Shown one piece after another: positions 44,691 through 57,790 of a DNA stretch of 64,000 nt; the first letter of the stretch is position 1; the number at the start of each line of letters is the position of its first letter. The DNA is taken from contig PUFA01000007.1 of NCBI GenBank assembly GCA_003508835.1, positions 15,895,001 to 15,959,000 on the forward strand. Direction: 5' to 3'. The position numbers and the translations under genes were made by a program. The stretch is from Eonycteris spelaea. Taxonomy: Eukaryota > Chordata > Mammalia > Chiroptera > Pteropodidae. The notes below the pieces were generated by a model. It was not told where the DNA came from, did no database searches, and saw nothing but the letters and a program-made list of their open reading frames with translations.

Positions 44691-47082
44691 TGGGAAATCC
44701 CATGGTTTTACTCTATCAGAAATATTCTAAGTCGTGGCTACCCTTTGCAAATTACTGAGACATAGCACTAGAAAAAATTTTCTTTCACTCTCTATGTTCA
44801 CAAAGGGAGATATTTGAATTATTGCTAAATGATCAGTCAATTACCAATTCTTTAAAAAAATTATCAGAAAAATCTTCTTGCTACATTTATTAGACCTACT
44901 GTAGTAATGGTGTCCATCACCTTGAAAGTCTTAGTGGTATTTCAGGAAAGTAAGTTAGGAGAAGATATTTGTAGAGTTTTAGGTCCACACTGGGTGATTT
45001 TAAGCTGTGTCTTACAAGGTGGGGAACTGATTAATTCTGGGTCAGTTTATGATATAGGTTTGATTTATTGATTCCAATAAAGCGAAGGTCTTAAAGCTAG
45101 CCTAAATGTTAAATGTTATCAAATTGTTAGGCTTAATCAGTAAGAATTTGTAGTTGATTTATAGTCTAATATTTCAGAAGCAGGTATTTTCTTCAGCAGC
45201 TAGCTAAATTATTTTTGCTTGTTCTCAGTACTACTTAACATAGGTACAAGAAAATATGCCTGGTCTCACATTGCTTAACACAGGGTTATGAAAGTATTCC
45301 TAGTCTCGTTATTACTTAGCTTGGTAATTTTAGAATATCTTGGTTTTATTTCTCACCAAAAATAGTGATATTATATAAGACCAAAGAGTATGTATAGACA
45401 CTTTTTTCCCCCCATAATGAAAACCCACTATGGCATTATATTCATATATTTACACAGACACGTCTCATTTATCAGTGTGGGCATAAAGCTACATAGATGT
45501 AACAGACCATTGCATCTTCCCAGCACATCCTACCAAGTGGTACACTGCTTCTAATTATACCTGAGGGCTGCATGTTTCAATAATTTTTAAATTTACAAAA
45601 CTGAAGGGAAAGGGATTGCAATGCATTGGAGTATGCACAGAGAGATATAATTCTGAAGACTAATGTCATAGACAATCAATTGTCCCACTTTAGGTGTTAG
45701 TGACTCTAAATATGCTTACAAACAGGATAAAATGCTTCGCAACACACTGAAAGCAAATGGAGTTGGTCTGCATCGAATCTTTTTGTGAAAGAATGTACTG
45801 CCCACTTTAGTTTACTTCCAGTAGGGTTTTCTGGAAGCTGAATTTGAGTTTTGAAGCAAAAGGACATCATAGAGTCTTCTGTTTGTTGGTTTGATAACTG
45901 TAACTTTGTTTTTGTCCTCAAAGACCTGAGTGAACCCTAAAAAAGTTATTCCCTTTACTTATAAGATTATTTTCTGAAGGAAATGATTAGTGAAAGTCAC
46001 CATTTAATAAGGGAGAAAATACTATAATTTACTCTTCATAGGGATAGTGACAAAAATTTATGTTGCATGTACAAGAAAACAGACTATTACTTATGAGATG
46101 ACATTCAGTTGATTGTTGTTTTAAAAAATACACTGTTGCTGCTTTGAAGGAAAATTTTTAAAAAAATTATTAAATGAATCTACCAATATTATAGTGTCTG
46201 AGCAAAAGGCTTTGCTGTCTGTAATGTGAAGTTTTGAGAAAAAAAGGTATAACTTCTACAAACAGAAACTTGATTTAGGTGTATGAGACAGAATAAATGT
46301 AATCTTACCAGTTAGATAAGTTGTTTGGTTTTGGAAGCCTTCTGATTACGAATCAGAGAAAATAAATGTATTTTCAGAGCTGATAATCTTCAGAGTTGGA
46401 TTATTTCGGTATTTATTTTTATGACCCCTGGTCATTACTGTAATTTACTTATTATAAGGCATTCGCCCCTTTAAAATCCGCCATGCTTATATATCTCTCA
46501 CTTTTTGTCTAGGATGTTTATCCCTCTGGCTATGAAGCTCACAAATCGTAAGTAAAACCATGCTTTCCTAGAGATAACATTGATGTTGTGATGGAAAACA
46601 AAGGTTTCAAGCACTTACAGCTTGTAAGACCATTATCTAGACTTGGTTATAACTTATAGGCTCTGTTCCCGAGCCAATGCAGTCAAGATTCTCACGAGCA
46701 TCACTTGCTGTTCAGCCATATAATTCTACCCATTGCCAATCAGGAAAATCAAATTTGAAAGAGATCATGCTAGGAAAACCTGAGTCTTAAATCAAGTGGT
46801 AATATGATTTACATAGAGGAATCTTCAACTAGAGATCATATTTTAATAATACCCAAATGAAATGAAATGGTTTCAAATCATACTGGCCTTTGGACTAGAT
46901 GCTGGGTTATTACAAAATATAAAAACATTAAAACATCACACATTTATATAAGAACACTTCTGAGAAAGATAACAGGTAATTTACATATGTCTTTTAGAAT
47001 TCGTTATTTTCTGGCATTAATATTGCTCTCACTATCTTGGAGTAGTCATTAAGTTTAATAGTTAACCTTAATAGTTCATGTT
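44691..47082. other. Unannotated sequence
   Basis: No gene supported. Frames at 45706-45921 and 46867-47052 lack features. The block 46080-46230 has conserved-looking texture but no strong motif. A T17 run closes the region (47083-47099). Confidence 0.4.
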
Positions 47083-47139
47083 TTTTTTTTTTTTTTTTTC
47101 CTGGGAGAGAGTTATTTTTGCCAATAAGAGGCGGAAGAA

Positions 47140-47385
47140 TGGAGTAATGGGCTGAGCAAAGGGATTGAAATCAAATGGCCTGGCTGGTTTTGAGCCCTAG
47201 CTCTGCTCCTTGCTGCTGTGCAAGCTGGGGGCAATTCATTTACATTCTCTGGTACTTAGTTCCTGCATCTGTAAAATGAAGATGATGTAAATTAATTACA
47301 GAATTATATAGATTAGGAGTCTACGAGGAAGAAAATGTGAAAACTGTGAAGTGCCATATGTTAATTGTTGTTGTAATTACTACTA
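47140..47385 (+). mobile_element. MIR SINE, near full length
   Basis: GGATTGAAATCAAATGGCCT, GGTTTTGAGCCCTAGCTCTG, CTCCTTGCTGCTGTGCAAGC, GTTCCTGCATCTGTAAAATG, AAGATGATGTAAATTAATTA and GTGAAGTGCCATATGTTAAT follow MIR end to end. It lies just after a T17 run at 47083-47099. Confidence 0.82.
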
Positions 47386-48034
47386 CTACAACTATTACCA
47401 AAATAAAACTGAAATCCAAGGAATTTTAATTTGAACAGATATAGTCTGGCACATAATTGTGTGACTGAACCTCCTAATTTTTTTTATTTCAATTTGTTTA
47501 CTTACCAAAAAAACAAAACAACAGCAACAACAACAAAAAACAACCTAAACAACCCTGAATAGTATTATTGTATCTGGTGTGACATGACATCACTTTCATT
47601 GAGAAAGATCTGGAAGCCTCATGCTTGTCATAGAAATAATTAAGGACCAGAATGCTATCTCCTGATTGCCTATAATTTGAGTTCTAAGTTCGGATGTGTG
47701 GCTGATGCCATGAGGTCACTGATGTTGATTGGTCAAAAAGTCACACTTCAGAAAGAAAGCAATTATGATAGCTCAGGGTTCAGAGTAAATAGCCAGGAGA
47801 AAAGGAATATCCAACCATCCCATCCTATTTAATTGCTGAACAGGAGGTGCTTAGTGAATTCTCATGGAAGGATGAAATAAATAATTAGTAAATGGAATCA
47901 TGAATGAATTGTTATGAAAATCTATGAAAGAATATTCTGAAAATATACAGTATAGCTAAATGAGCAACTTTCAAATTATTTTGGATAAACTGTATAAGAA
48001 AATAAAGAAGAAGGAATCAAAAGAGAAGAAACAT
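47386..48034. other. Unannotated sequence with CAA-rich tract
   Basis: A-rich CAA/AAAC sequence at 47507-47552. Otherwise no gene or family recognised. Confidence 0.4.
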
Positions 48035-48235
48035 TTATAGATTGCTCATTTGCAGGTAATATTCTAAGAACTTTGCATTGTAATAATTAATCCTACAAAA
48101 GTCATGTGAACAAAGTAATATTGTTCTTATTTTATATGTGAGAAAGTGATTTAAAGGGTTCAATTTGCTCAAGGTCAACTGGTGATTAAATGGTGGAATA
48201 GGGATTTGAATTCAGTCTGATCCCAGTCTATAGTT
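48035..48235 (-). mobile_element. MIR SINE, antisense
   Basis: ATTCTAAGAACTTTGCATTG, TAATTAATCCTACAAAAGTC, TTATTTTATATGTGAGAAAG, TTGCTCAAGGTCAACTGGTG and AATAGGGATTTGAATTCAGT, then CTGATCCCAG, follow the antisense MIR order. Confidence 0.75.
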
Positions 48236-48412
48236 AAAGAATAAATTTTTAAAATATTAAAAACTATGATTCTCATGCATATATAAAAAGAACACATATC
48301 AAAGTTTAAAATAAGTTTATTAATTATTTGGGGGATCAATAAGATGTTATGAACTGTTCAGAGATATACGTATATCTTCTCAAAATGATTGTATATATAT
48401 CATTTGCATTCC

Positions 48413-48473
<61 letters not shown>
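48413..48473. repeat. (TA)n microsatellite with central phase shift
   Basis: About 30 TA units, with one phase shift at 48438-48440, so the two halves form a near-perfect palindrome. Confidence 0.96.
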
Positions 48474-48477
<4 letters not shown>

Positions 48478-51164
48478 CTAAGATAGTTTACTGGGTTCAG
48501 ACCTATTATGGTAATATGATGCCTGCTTATATATATAAAACAGAGTAGATGCGTGCCAGGTAGAGAATTCAGAAAAGGGCATTTCTGCTATTATAGCTAG
48601 GGTTTGAAGTAGATATATACAGTTGCTATAGAGAGGTACCACTCAGAGTGCTCTTCACTAAAGAACTTGTGACAATAGAGCTGTTAAATATACACTTGCA
48701 GGGCTTTGGCCTCTACTACAGTGTTTGAGCAGAAGACATATTCTTCCAAGATGGCCCAAACCAATGACTGTGCATGGGCAAGGTACTAAGAAGTAGTCAT
48801 TTTTGTTCAAGTTTGGACTCCTCTTCAGTCAATTTTTGTAATAGCGCTTCCCATTGAACTGGCCGAGGCTTTCTCAGAGTGTAGAATAGTCTGGGGTACT
48901 CTTCCTCACTCCTTCTTCCTTCTCTTCTTTTTTCATGACTTGAAGACTTTCCCCTTCTACTCCTGCTCTCTCTGCTTTATCTTTCACAGGCGTTATCCTC
49001 AGGAAACCTCTTGTTCTTCTAACTTGGTTTTTGTACATACTTCTTGGAGGACCCACACTGACACAGGGTATTAAGATAAATGACTGTGGGGAGAAAAAAA
49101 ACACTTAAAATATGTTGGAGAGAATATATATACACTGTACTAAGTACTGGACATAATATTTGTTTCAATATTTTGTCTGTTGAATACCTCCTCTGAAACA
49201 AGAATTTTTAAATGGAGGGGATACAAAGATAATGAGTGTGATACTCGCATTAGAGGAGTGCAAAGTCTAATGACCCTGCGAATGGGAAATTTGAGAGACA
49301 CTGTTTATATACTTCAGAAGTTGCTCCTGCTATTGAGGAGTCTTCTTGACCAGGCGGGGTCATCTCCAGTCTTGTCATTCAGGGAAAAGAAATATGTTGT
49401 TTGGGCCTACATATCTTTTTACCAGGAGTCAATCCCATCTGTAAAGAAAGAGGAAATTGTTACTAAGAGTTGTTTGTTTTGCTCATTATAAAGGATAACA
49501 ATATTCCCTCAGTAAAAGTAAATGGATTGAAGGTCTGGGATTGAAGGTCAAGTATGGAGGAAAAATGTTAAATTAGTATAAAAACACAATCACATTGAAT
49601 AATTATTATGTATAGCATTGGGAGCAGTTCAGTTCATTGGAATTTTTTAAGTCATCAATACATTATTTAACCAAACTTTAAGATTAAGTTGTGAGATTCA
49701 AGCAGAATTATGATTAATCAGTTTGTTCATTGTTACATTTTACAGTAAATTTTTAGTGTATCAAAGCTTCTGGTGAATGCATTAATTTTAGATGAATTTA
49801 CAAATAAAACCAGATATCCTTACAATTATAATATTATGCCTGTAATAGAAAGCCAAAAATAATTACCAGAGAACATTTTTGAGAAACAGATGCAACATAT
49901 GCATTTCTAATAAATTACTTAAGTCTATTATGGGACAATATGTCTTTGAATACTAATCAATCAGCATATGACTGTGTAATGAAATCACTTGAAGCAAACT
50001 TTGAGAACTGTCTCTGCTTATATTTTTCTACTCTCTCCAAGATGCATTATATCTATGGACTTAAAAAAATAATGCAAAGTCCTTTTTTCTTTATGTGCAA
50101 AATGATTATTCTAGGAGAGTACTATCTATAATATAATTGAACTGTCACCTGAAGCTTCCGTCCTTTCTACAAATGGCAAAATGATCCATTTGATAACAAT
50201 AAAAGCCAATTATGCAGGATATAGATTTCAGTAAATCTACTAAAGAATTGTGTGTTTATCCCTGCAAATCCAAAAAAACATAATATATAAATTGAATTGA
50301 TCTACCCAGCTTTTGGACTCAATACCTCATGTGGCCCAGATTTTTACCACCAGAGTATCTTAAAGTTATTTTAGGTCATGAGAATTAGAAATAAATAGTA
50401 TCACATTTTCATTATATCTTCCTCCAAGTTATTTTTAATTTTTCAGACACCAAACAGAAGTAAATTCAAAGGCAAATTGTGCATATCTAAAGATAATTAT
50501 TTGTTTGTATTCTGTAAACATCACAATCATTGTTAAATTGTGCTCTTTTTAGCCACACTTTCCTAAGAAATTGATTTCCATGAAGATAGCTATGGCAGTA
50601 GCCACATAAAATATAGGAATAAAATTTAATTCTTGGGGAGCCCAGAGAACCAAGTGTTGCCACTGACAGAGACAAAAACAAAAGCAAACAAATAAACAAA
50701 CAAAAACAAAAACAGTGCATAGTAGACTAAGTGCTGGATATTATTTTGGGACTGTTTAAAGACGTACCTATTGCAATAAAAATAGAAATGTTTTTGTGGC
50801 TCTAAATACTTAAAATAGTATAGTTGGCACTGTACAGAAAGGGTATATGCTCAATAATCTCATTTGGCATCTAAAGACTTACTCTTTACCCTTTTTTTTT
50901 TTTTTTACCTTAGATATTTATCTATGTAGAAGTAATAAAATATGTAAACATGTAGTTTAAAGAATACAAGCCTCATTTGATCCCCAGTCTGATGGACTGT
51001 GCTCTTCATGTTTATTGCTGACATAACTGCATCTTTACAGATTGTATTTGTTTCCTTCCTCCCTTATCAATTTGTAGTATTTACCTGTATTTTCCCATTT
51101 GTTTTCTAACTCTAATGCTACAAAATGTGCTTATGGTTTTTTAACTTGATTATTTTTTTGTCAT
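48474..51164. other. Unannotated sequence; no supported gene
   Basis: Frames at 48874-49104 (minus) and 49180-49491 (plus, 103 codons) have no recognisable protein features. An AAAC/CAAA-rich tract lies at 50667-50715 and a T14 run near 50893. The segment 50905-51110 may be old L1 3' debris. Confidence 0.4.
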
Positions 51165-51620
51165 CCACCCCTGTGGGTCAGAGACCTCAAAATCAAGATC
51201 CTTCTGCATGTTGTCACTCAGGCCAATAGAACGAGACTGTATTTGGTAAAGCAGGTCAGAAACTTTATTTGATCAAAGAAGGAATAAAGGTGAGCTCTTG
51301 CTCTACAAATTCTTTCTCTCCAATTTTGGGTAATCAGGAAATTCTTAAAGAATTGGAGGAAGGTAGGCTGATCCAGGGGTGGGGATTTCTGAAAAAAGGT
51401 GAGAGTTCTAGGAATTGCAGGGAGCACGCTTAGTTTTCAAGCATGTTGAATATGACTGCACATGCATCACGTCTCATTTTAATGTTAAATCTCCACTTCT
51501 GGGCATGACTTCTAGTACACGAATGAAGACAATTTCATCCAAAGGTAGCTTGGGCAGGGGTTTGGGGTGCTATCTTGGATCTTTCTAGATGTTGGAAACC
51601 AGTTCTTAGCTGTGATCCTT
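51165..51620 (-). mobile_element. Probable old ERV LTR, antisense
   Basis: GTCACTCAGGCCAATAGAAC, AGCAGGTCAGAAACTTTATT, GATCAAAGAAGGAATAAAGG, CAATTTTGGGTAATCAGGAA, GGGTGGGGATTTCTGAAAAA and TGCACATGCATCACGTCTCA form a high-complexity block that I associate with the antisense of an ERV LTR (TTTATT is a reversed AATAAA). The family is not named and edges are approximate; similar texture runs to about 51730. Confidence 0.4.
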
Positions 51621-52869
51621 GAGGTTTTTATGTGTTTCCTGCTGGCAGACTTAGCCCTGGCGTTTCTGCTTTTTCTTGAGTTCAGTGTGCTTTTTTCAAG
51701 GGATATGTTGGAGAAAAGAGAAAAAATCAGTAAGAATTGTCTTAAACTTTTAAGATTAACTAATAATATAATGGCACAACCTGGTAATATTTTACTTTAC
51801 AGTACATCTTGGAAATAGTTGCATGTCACTATACGTACACATAATCCATTCTTTTACATTTGCACATGGTGTTACATGTTATGGATATACGTTATGTTTT
51901 TCTTTTCTTACTAATAGAACTTTAGATTGTTTCAATTTCTTCTCTATTATGTAGAATGTTTAAATTCATATTCTTTTATTTGCCACTTGGAGGTTATGCT
52001 GAGTCTTAATGTAAGTAGAGTTTATATTATATAATTAATAACAAAATCAAATTGCTATTATCCTGATAATTCATTTAAATATACAAACTAATAACTCTTA
52101 TCCAACTTTATTTTGCTTAACTTTTTTTACTCACTCTATCACATATTTACTAATTTTTTATCTCATTTTTACATTTCATGAAGGGCTTTAAAACGGTGTC
52201 ACACATAAAATAAGTGTGACGTTCTAAAAGAAAAATTTTGAAGTTAAAGAAATGTGTGGAACCCAGACTTGCTGACATTAAATTGTCATTGTTGAAGTTG
52301 GGTTCTAACTTTTCTAACATATGTGTGACCACCTAGAAGGAGACTTTTTTTCAGTCTGCAACCTCAAACCTCAGGGAAATGGCACTGTGGCCCACTTTGA
52401 GTCCTGTCTTCATCTCTAAATCAAGAACTGTATGTTGGAGGTAGGTTCTTATGCAACAAATCAGCTTCTATAGTAGCCAAGTGGATAAAGATGGAGAAGT
52501 AGGAGACAGAAAAAAAGAGTGAGGCCATGGGCAAATGAGCCCTCACATTCCTACAATATCCTCTGATTGAAAAGAGGCAATAATGCCCTTCTTTTAAGAT
52601 AATTGTTAAGAGTGAGAGAAGATATAAGTATCTATTAGGCTCTGGACAGAGGCTCCATATATTTTAGTGCATGTTCCCCTCTTAAATAATTATTTCGTAG
52701 GCCTGTGCTAAGTACATGTGTGTGTGTTTGTGGTCCCCCTTTTTTTCAATAGTCTCCTCTGTACATCATTCTGCAACTTCTTTTATTTTTCACTTAACAA
52801 TATATCTTGTAGATTTATTTCCACTATTATATTTAGATGTTTCATGAATTATATTTGATATTACTAACA
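51621..52869. other. Unannotated AT-rich sequence
   Basis: Segments 51830-51960 and 52740-52869 (TTTTTCACTTAACAATATAT) resemble antisense old L1 3' UTR text. No gene. Confidence 0.35.
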
Positions 52870-53740
52870 ATACTGCAGTGAAAGCATACTCATAGCCGTT
52901 AGGCAAATACAAATTGAAATAATAATTAGACATCACTTTACAACTCCTAGTTTGGCTATATCAAAAAGACAGTAAGAGGTGCTGGGATGATGTGAAAAAA
53001 CTGAAACCTTCATATGTTGCTGGTGAGAATGTAAAATTGTGCAGCCACTTTAGAAAATAATTTGGCAGTTATTTAAAAAGTACAACAGAGTTACCATATG
53101 ACTTAGCACTTATACACCTAGGGGGAAATATAGTCCTTTTCTGATAATTTATTCAATAAACATTCATGCAACAGTAAAAAAAAAAAAATCAATCATACAA
53201 AAACACACATATACAATTTCCAAAAGAATTGAAACCATGTCTGAAGAAAAGCTTACACAGAAATCTTCTTTGCAGTCATAATAGCCAAAGAATGGAAACA
53301 GACCACATGTTCAACTAATGAATAGATAAACAAAATAGGGTATATCCATAGAATGGAATAATATTTAGCCACAAAAAAGAATGAAACACTAATACATCCT
53401 ACAAGTATGAGTCTTGAAAACAGTATGCTAAGTGGAAGAAACCTGACATAAAAAGACACATATTACATGATTATATTTAGATGAAATATTCCAGATAGGG
53501 AAATTTGTGGAGTCAGAAATCAAGTTAGTGTTTGCTAGGAGCTGGGGGAGAGGGAGGAGGAAGGAAAGTAGAATGAATGCTAGTGGTTGTGGGTCTTCTT
53601 TTTAATGCGATAAAAATATTCTAAAATTAGTGAGTGGTTATAGATGCACAACCTTGTGAATGTACTAAAACATTGGGTTATACACATTAAAAGGGTAAAT
53701 TTTATGGTATATGAATTATATCTCAACTTTTAAAAAGCAA
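52870..53740 (+). mobile_element. L1M 3' end (ORF2 tail plus 3' UTR)
   Basis: Ordered L1 text: AGACATCACTTTACAACTCC, TGTTGCTGGTGAGAATGTAA, CAGCCACTTTAGAAAATAAT, then after a short interruption at about 53140-53220, CATAATAGCCAAAGAATGGA, AATGGAATAATATTTAGCCA, AGTATGCTAAGTGGAAGAAA, GTTAGTGTTTGCTAGGAGCT, CACAACCTTGTGAATGTACT and AAAGGGTAAATTTTATGGTA. This is the ORF2 C-terminus and 3' UTR of an old L1M. The minus-strand frame at 53253-53459 is an artefact. Confidence 0.88.
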
Positions 53741-54250
53741 CTAAGAATTTAGTTTTGAAAAGATTGAGTTGAGTTTCAGATGCTTATGTATTATTGGAAT
53801 GTAAATGTCAAGAATTTAGTTTCAACGATTCATTAGTACCTATGGTTCATTTCCAGAAGCAATGAAAATAATTTTAATAGATTCCTACACTAATTCTTCA
53901 TTGGCTGTGGTGTTTGGGCTTTATATCATGGCATTTGCAAAGTTCTCAGGGTGCTTTTAGCCAACTCTCCCTAAAAAGTCTTACCAATGCTTTTACACTG
54001 CTCCTAGTACCACATCACTTACAAACACCAGTCCCACAGGTATGGTTATTACCTGCAAGAATTTTCCGAAATCAACTTTGCAGGCAGTTTACATCAATTA
54101 ACAATAATCTGCAAAAAACACTACAAGTTAGCTATTATTACATTTTATAGATGAGGTTTAAATAAGTTTATAGCTTATAAATCTTGGTTTATAGCTTATA
54201 TACCAACTACATTTAATATCATAGGATGGTTCCCTTTTAATAGATCAAAG
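53741..54250. other. Unannotated sequence
   Basis: The frame at 53914-54150 is unsupported. A 21-bp-spaced direct repeat of GTTTATAGCTTATA lies at about 54167-54200. Confidence 0.45.
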
Positions 54251-54400
54251 CAGTGGTTATCAATCTAGGTAGCACGTTAAAATCTCTTTTTAAATGAATA
54301 CTTTGTCCTAAACCAATTAAGTCAGAATCTCTGATGATGGGGTCTAGGCATTAATAGTTAATCTTTCTAGGAGATTCTAAGTTACTAAAAGCTGTTCTTT
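54251..54400 (+). mobile_element. MER5-type hAT (Charlie) DNA transposon fragment
   Basis: Starts with the terminal CAGTGGTTATCAATCTAGGT and runs through AAGTCAGAATCTCTGATGAT, GGGGTCTAGGCATTAATAG and CTAGGAGATTCTAAG, as in MER5-type non-autonomous hAT elements (CAGTGGTTCTCAA..., GGGCATTGGTATTTT...). The far terminal repeat is lost. Confidence 0.65.
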
Positions 54401-55134
54401 AAGAGAAACTCAAGATGTTACAAGTTATAGTCATCTAAATCTTTCAGAACACATTAACATGCCCTTGATTTCTGATAGAAATATTCAGTTTAGCCAGCAT
54501 GAAACATATCACTAATATATTCCTTAGTGATGGGAGGGCTTCAACAGATCATTGTGCATTTTTATGCTGATAAGAAGTTTTCCTAGCAATAAGAAAACTT
54601 TTCTGTGACTGTACAGTTGATTTCTTATTGTTGGTCAGGGAAAAAATATTGATCCTTTAATCCCTTTACTTTGCAGTTTTTACAATATTCAAAGTCTCTT
54701 ACAAATCATACATTATTTCATTTGACGTGCTCATCAGGAAAAGGAAGAAAACCACGTGTTATTTAGTAGATTGTTTCATTTATTTTGTTAATTATTGGAA
54801 TTGTTTGCCGATAATTTTGAGAAACTATGTATTATAGATATCAAAAAGAGCTGGAAAAGCTATAAAGTTTTGATCAAAATAGATGTTTAAACTCAGATGT
54901 AAAAAATTAAAGGTTAACTTGGTTTTATAATCTACCCGTTATATGTGTATCATCACATATTGCATAATAGACTTGAAATATATCAGTTACATGTTGTCTT
55001 TAAGTGTCGTGAAGGAATGGCTATACTATCTTCATACCATGCCTAAAAAAAGAAGTCATTGAATAGGTACTTATTAAATGAATCTATGACAATGCACATG
55101 TGATGGCTATACCCTTATCTGTATTCTCAGTGAA
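54401..55134. other. Unannotated sequence
   Basis: No gene or repeat family recognised in this AT-rich stretch. Confidence 0.4.
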
Positions 55135-55250
55135 ATTATAAGTCCCTTGAGAGCAAAGAATCTTTCATCTTTTTGTGTCTGCTGCTACTACTGGCATAGA
55201 TCTGGGCACAACCCGAGTTGCCTAATAAATATTTGCAGTTTAGTTTCTGA
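55135..55250 (+). mobile_element. L2 LINE 3' end
   Basis: ATAAGTCCCTTGAGAGCAAA, GAATCTTTCATCTTTTTGTG, ATCTGGGCACAACCCGAGTT and GCCTAATAAATATTTGCAG match the L2 3' terminus (TAAGCTCCTCGAGGGCAGGG, CAATAAATATTTGTTG). Confidence 0.8.
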
Positions 55251-55548
55251 ATGTAACCTAAAATATTAGTTGATATTTTAGTGGGATCATTATTCGATTG
55301 AACATAATTGAGAAACCATAATCTGAAATCAAATTTGTTGTCTTTCAAGAAAATGTAGATATTTAAAACATTTTTATCTCTCGTTTTATTTCCTCATAAA
55401 AATAAATGGTTTGGAAGATAGCTCCAAAATTCAAGAGTATATTTTAAGTAATTTAGAAAGAAAAACAAATGTAAAATATTCATTTTTGTAGAGGTCTCCC
55501 TGCAGTACCTGCAAAATTATTTATTGAACAATAACCTTGCCTCAAACT

Positions 55549-55663
55549 GCAATCAGCACCTCAGTATCACTGGTATCACTCGGGAGTTTGTTATAGCTGC
55601 AGAATCTCTGAGGCCACTCAGGCATACTAAACACAAAGCTTCATTTATGTTTGAGAAGCACTA
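55549..55663 (-). mobile_element. MER5A-like hAT fragment, antisense
   Basis: CAGCACCTCAGTATCACTGG, TATCACTCGGGAGTTTGTTA, GCAGAATCTCTGAGGCCACT and TGTTTGAGAAGCACT follow the antisense MER5A pattern ending in the terminal TTTGAGAACCACTG. Confidence 0.72.
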
Positions 55664-57389
55664 ACATACTCTACATTTTGCTTTCATGTTTGCTTGTTCC
55701 TGTGCTTTAAAAATATATATCTTGGAGGGACATGGGGATCCTCTCAGAGTGTTTTCTGTCTACGACATACTCCCAAGAAATATTTTTTAGCATTAAAACA
55801 TTTGTTTAGATGTGAGCTAACTGAAATCCTAGAAGGTTAACCTGCTGTAACAAATAAGAATAATCTGTATAGGTTGGTGGAGCAAGGCACCATCTTGCTA
55901 ATAATCTTGATAACCATGATATCTGTGATGTGGGGCTCCACACCATTTCCCAGGGAATTAGAAATGCCTTATGCCTGCTCAGCTCATGTTCCAAGTGGAC
56001 AGCCAACTGGACCCTGTGTATCTAGTCACAGAGTTTTCTTGACAGTCCAGGTGATTTTGTCTATTCACTGTCTTGTTTTTTCTACAGCAACTTCCTTCAT
56101 GTTCTCAGGCCTAAAGGAGGATAAAAACAGAAGTAGGATAAAACTAAATATTTAGACGGCCATAACCCTCAACATTTATTATTATTATTTTTTCAGTACT
56201 AAGTGCCTTTATTTCTTAATTCAGGTACTCTGAGTAAAAGATGTTCCACAAAAAAAAGTAATTAATTGATCTGATAGTCTTAAAACCAATGCATCAAAAT
56301 ATAATTACAAATTCATTTAATGTCTTCTTCCTTCTGCATTTTAATATACGGTGATTTCCAAATTGTTTTTTTGTGGTTTGGTATACTGAATGATCTTTGA
56401 ACTAAAAATTAAGGAACAGTGATTCAAATTGCAAACTTTGACATCAATGGACATATATGTCCCTAGGCAAATAGCAAGTGTTCTGGGGTTCAGATCACTC
56501 ATCTTAGAAATGATGGTGCTGGCAAAGACAGTCTTTAGAGCATCCACCTCCATAATCCCATGGCAGCTTCACTTTTATGAAGCTGGTGATAAACAAGAGG
56601 ATTTAAATTTGATTTATGATTCTAAATCAGAAAAAGAGAATCTCATTTTACACAGAATACAATCATGAAAAATTAAATCTTAACATTTAAGATTTCTGTC
56701 CCATTTGCTGAGAAAGTTTGATCTGTGTCAACAAACATTTGCAGGTGAACAGTAACTAATGCTCAAATATACGTCCATGAATTGATCATGTCTGCCTTTG
56801 CACAGTGGCAGATATTTAGTGCTAGGTAAGCCCCCAGCTAGTTCTCACCCACAGACTCTATTTCTGAGATGCAATATTGATTATTTGAATTGACATTCTC
56901 AATCCCAAGGCACCAAAATGAGCAAGAGGTTATGAATATTATAGTGAGATTTTTTTCCCCTTAAAACCTGCTCTGAATTCAGAATTTTATTTAAGGTACA
57001 GAAGCAGTGAGGCAATGCCACATTCAGCCCATTGGTGAAGAGGGACATGAATAGGAGACAAGTGGGGATTACAAAGGAAGCAATCAACAAATCTGTCCCC
57101 CTTACATTCAATTTGAAGGATAATATTTAATATCTCCAGAGTGCTTTATTGATCTTGATATCTTGGTTGTTTATTGCCTCCAATTCTAGGGTTGAATACC
57201 TACTATGATTTATGAGCTGCATTTGGTGATGAGGATACAAATATGAAAGATGTAATCCTGGATCCCACATCTTACCTCTAACAGTCTTCAACATTTCTGT
57301 CTGCGTCATAGGTTTCCTAAAACATTACTCTGCACTGAATTTCTTCATCAGCTCTTATTGCTGAGAATAACCAGATATAGAAGGCCCTT
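55664..57389. other. Unannotated sequence; no supported gene
   Basis: Overlapping opposite-strand frames (55806-56006 and 55874-56155; 56341-56553 and 56429-56668) have no recognisable features. An (ATT)n run of four to five units lies at about 56175-56190. Confidence 0.4.
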
Positions 57390-57790
57390 AATGATATGTG
57401 TATTACTTATTTTTCTTGCATCATCTCTTATCTTTACCTACTCTTTTACACTGGGTCCTACTGAAATTTCAGCATCTCATTCCAAGTATGACTTCAGTGA
57501 CAGACCATACTATCTTCATTTTCATTGTCTTTACATGTTCTCCCGTATTCCAACTTAACTGACTTTCTTCACTTAGCTCCTACTAGATCTTCAAGTATCA
57601 ACTGAGATAGCACCTCCTTTAAAAGGCCTATTCTAGTGCCTAGGTCCATTTTTATGTTCCCAGGAGATAGTTCTTTTATCTACTCTTAGGTGCTACCATC
57701 TTTTTACCCCTCTAGACCATAAACATTTTAATCAGCTCAGTTTCCATCAAGTATGTGCTCAGTTATTTTTTTCTGGAAGAATAAATGATC
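57390..57790 (+). mobile_element. L2 LINE 3' end, about 400 bp
   Basis: TCTTCAAGTATCAACTGAGA, TAGCACCTCCTTTAAAAGGC, CTATTCTAGTGCCTAGG, then CTAGACCATAAACATTTTAA and AAGTATGTGCTCAGTTATTT follow the L2 ORF2-to-3'-UTR order (CAGGTCTCAGCTCAAATGTC, ACCTCCTCAGAGAGGCC, CTAGACTGTAAGCTCC, GTGCTCAATAAATA). Confidence 0.75.

Noticed and set aside
49180..49491. 103-aa plus-strand frame
   Set aside because: No recognisable features, and overlapping opposite-strand frames exist nearby; taken as chance.
54251..55663. Two MER5-type elements in opposite orientation as ends of one larger composite transposon
   Set aside because: They look like independent old insertions: each has its own terminal sequence and the 1.1 kb between holds an unrelated L2 3' end.
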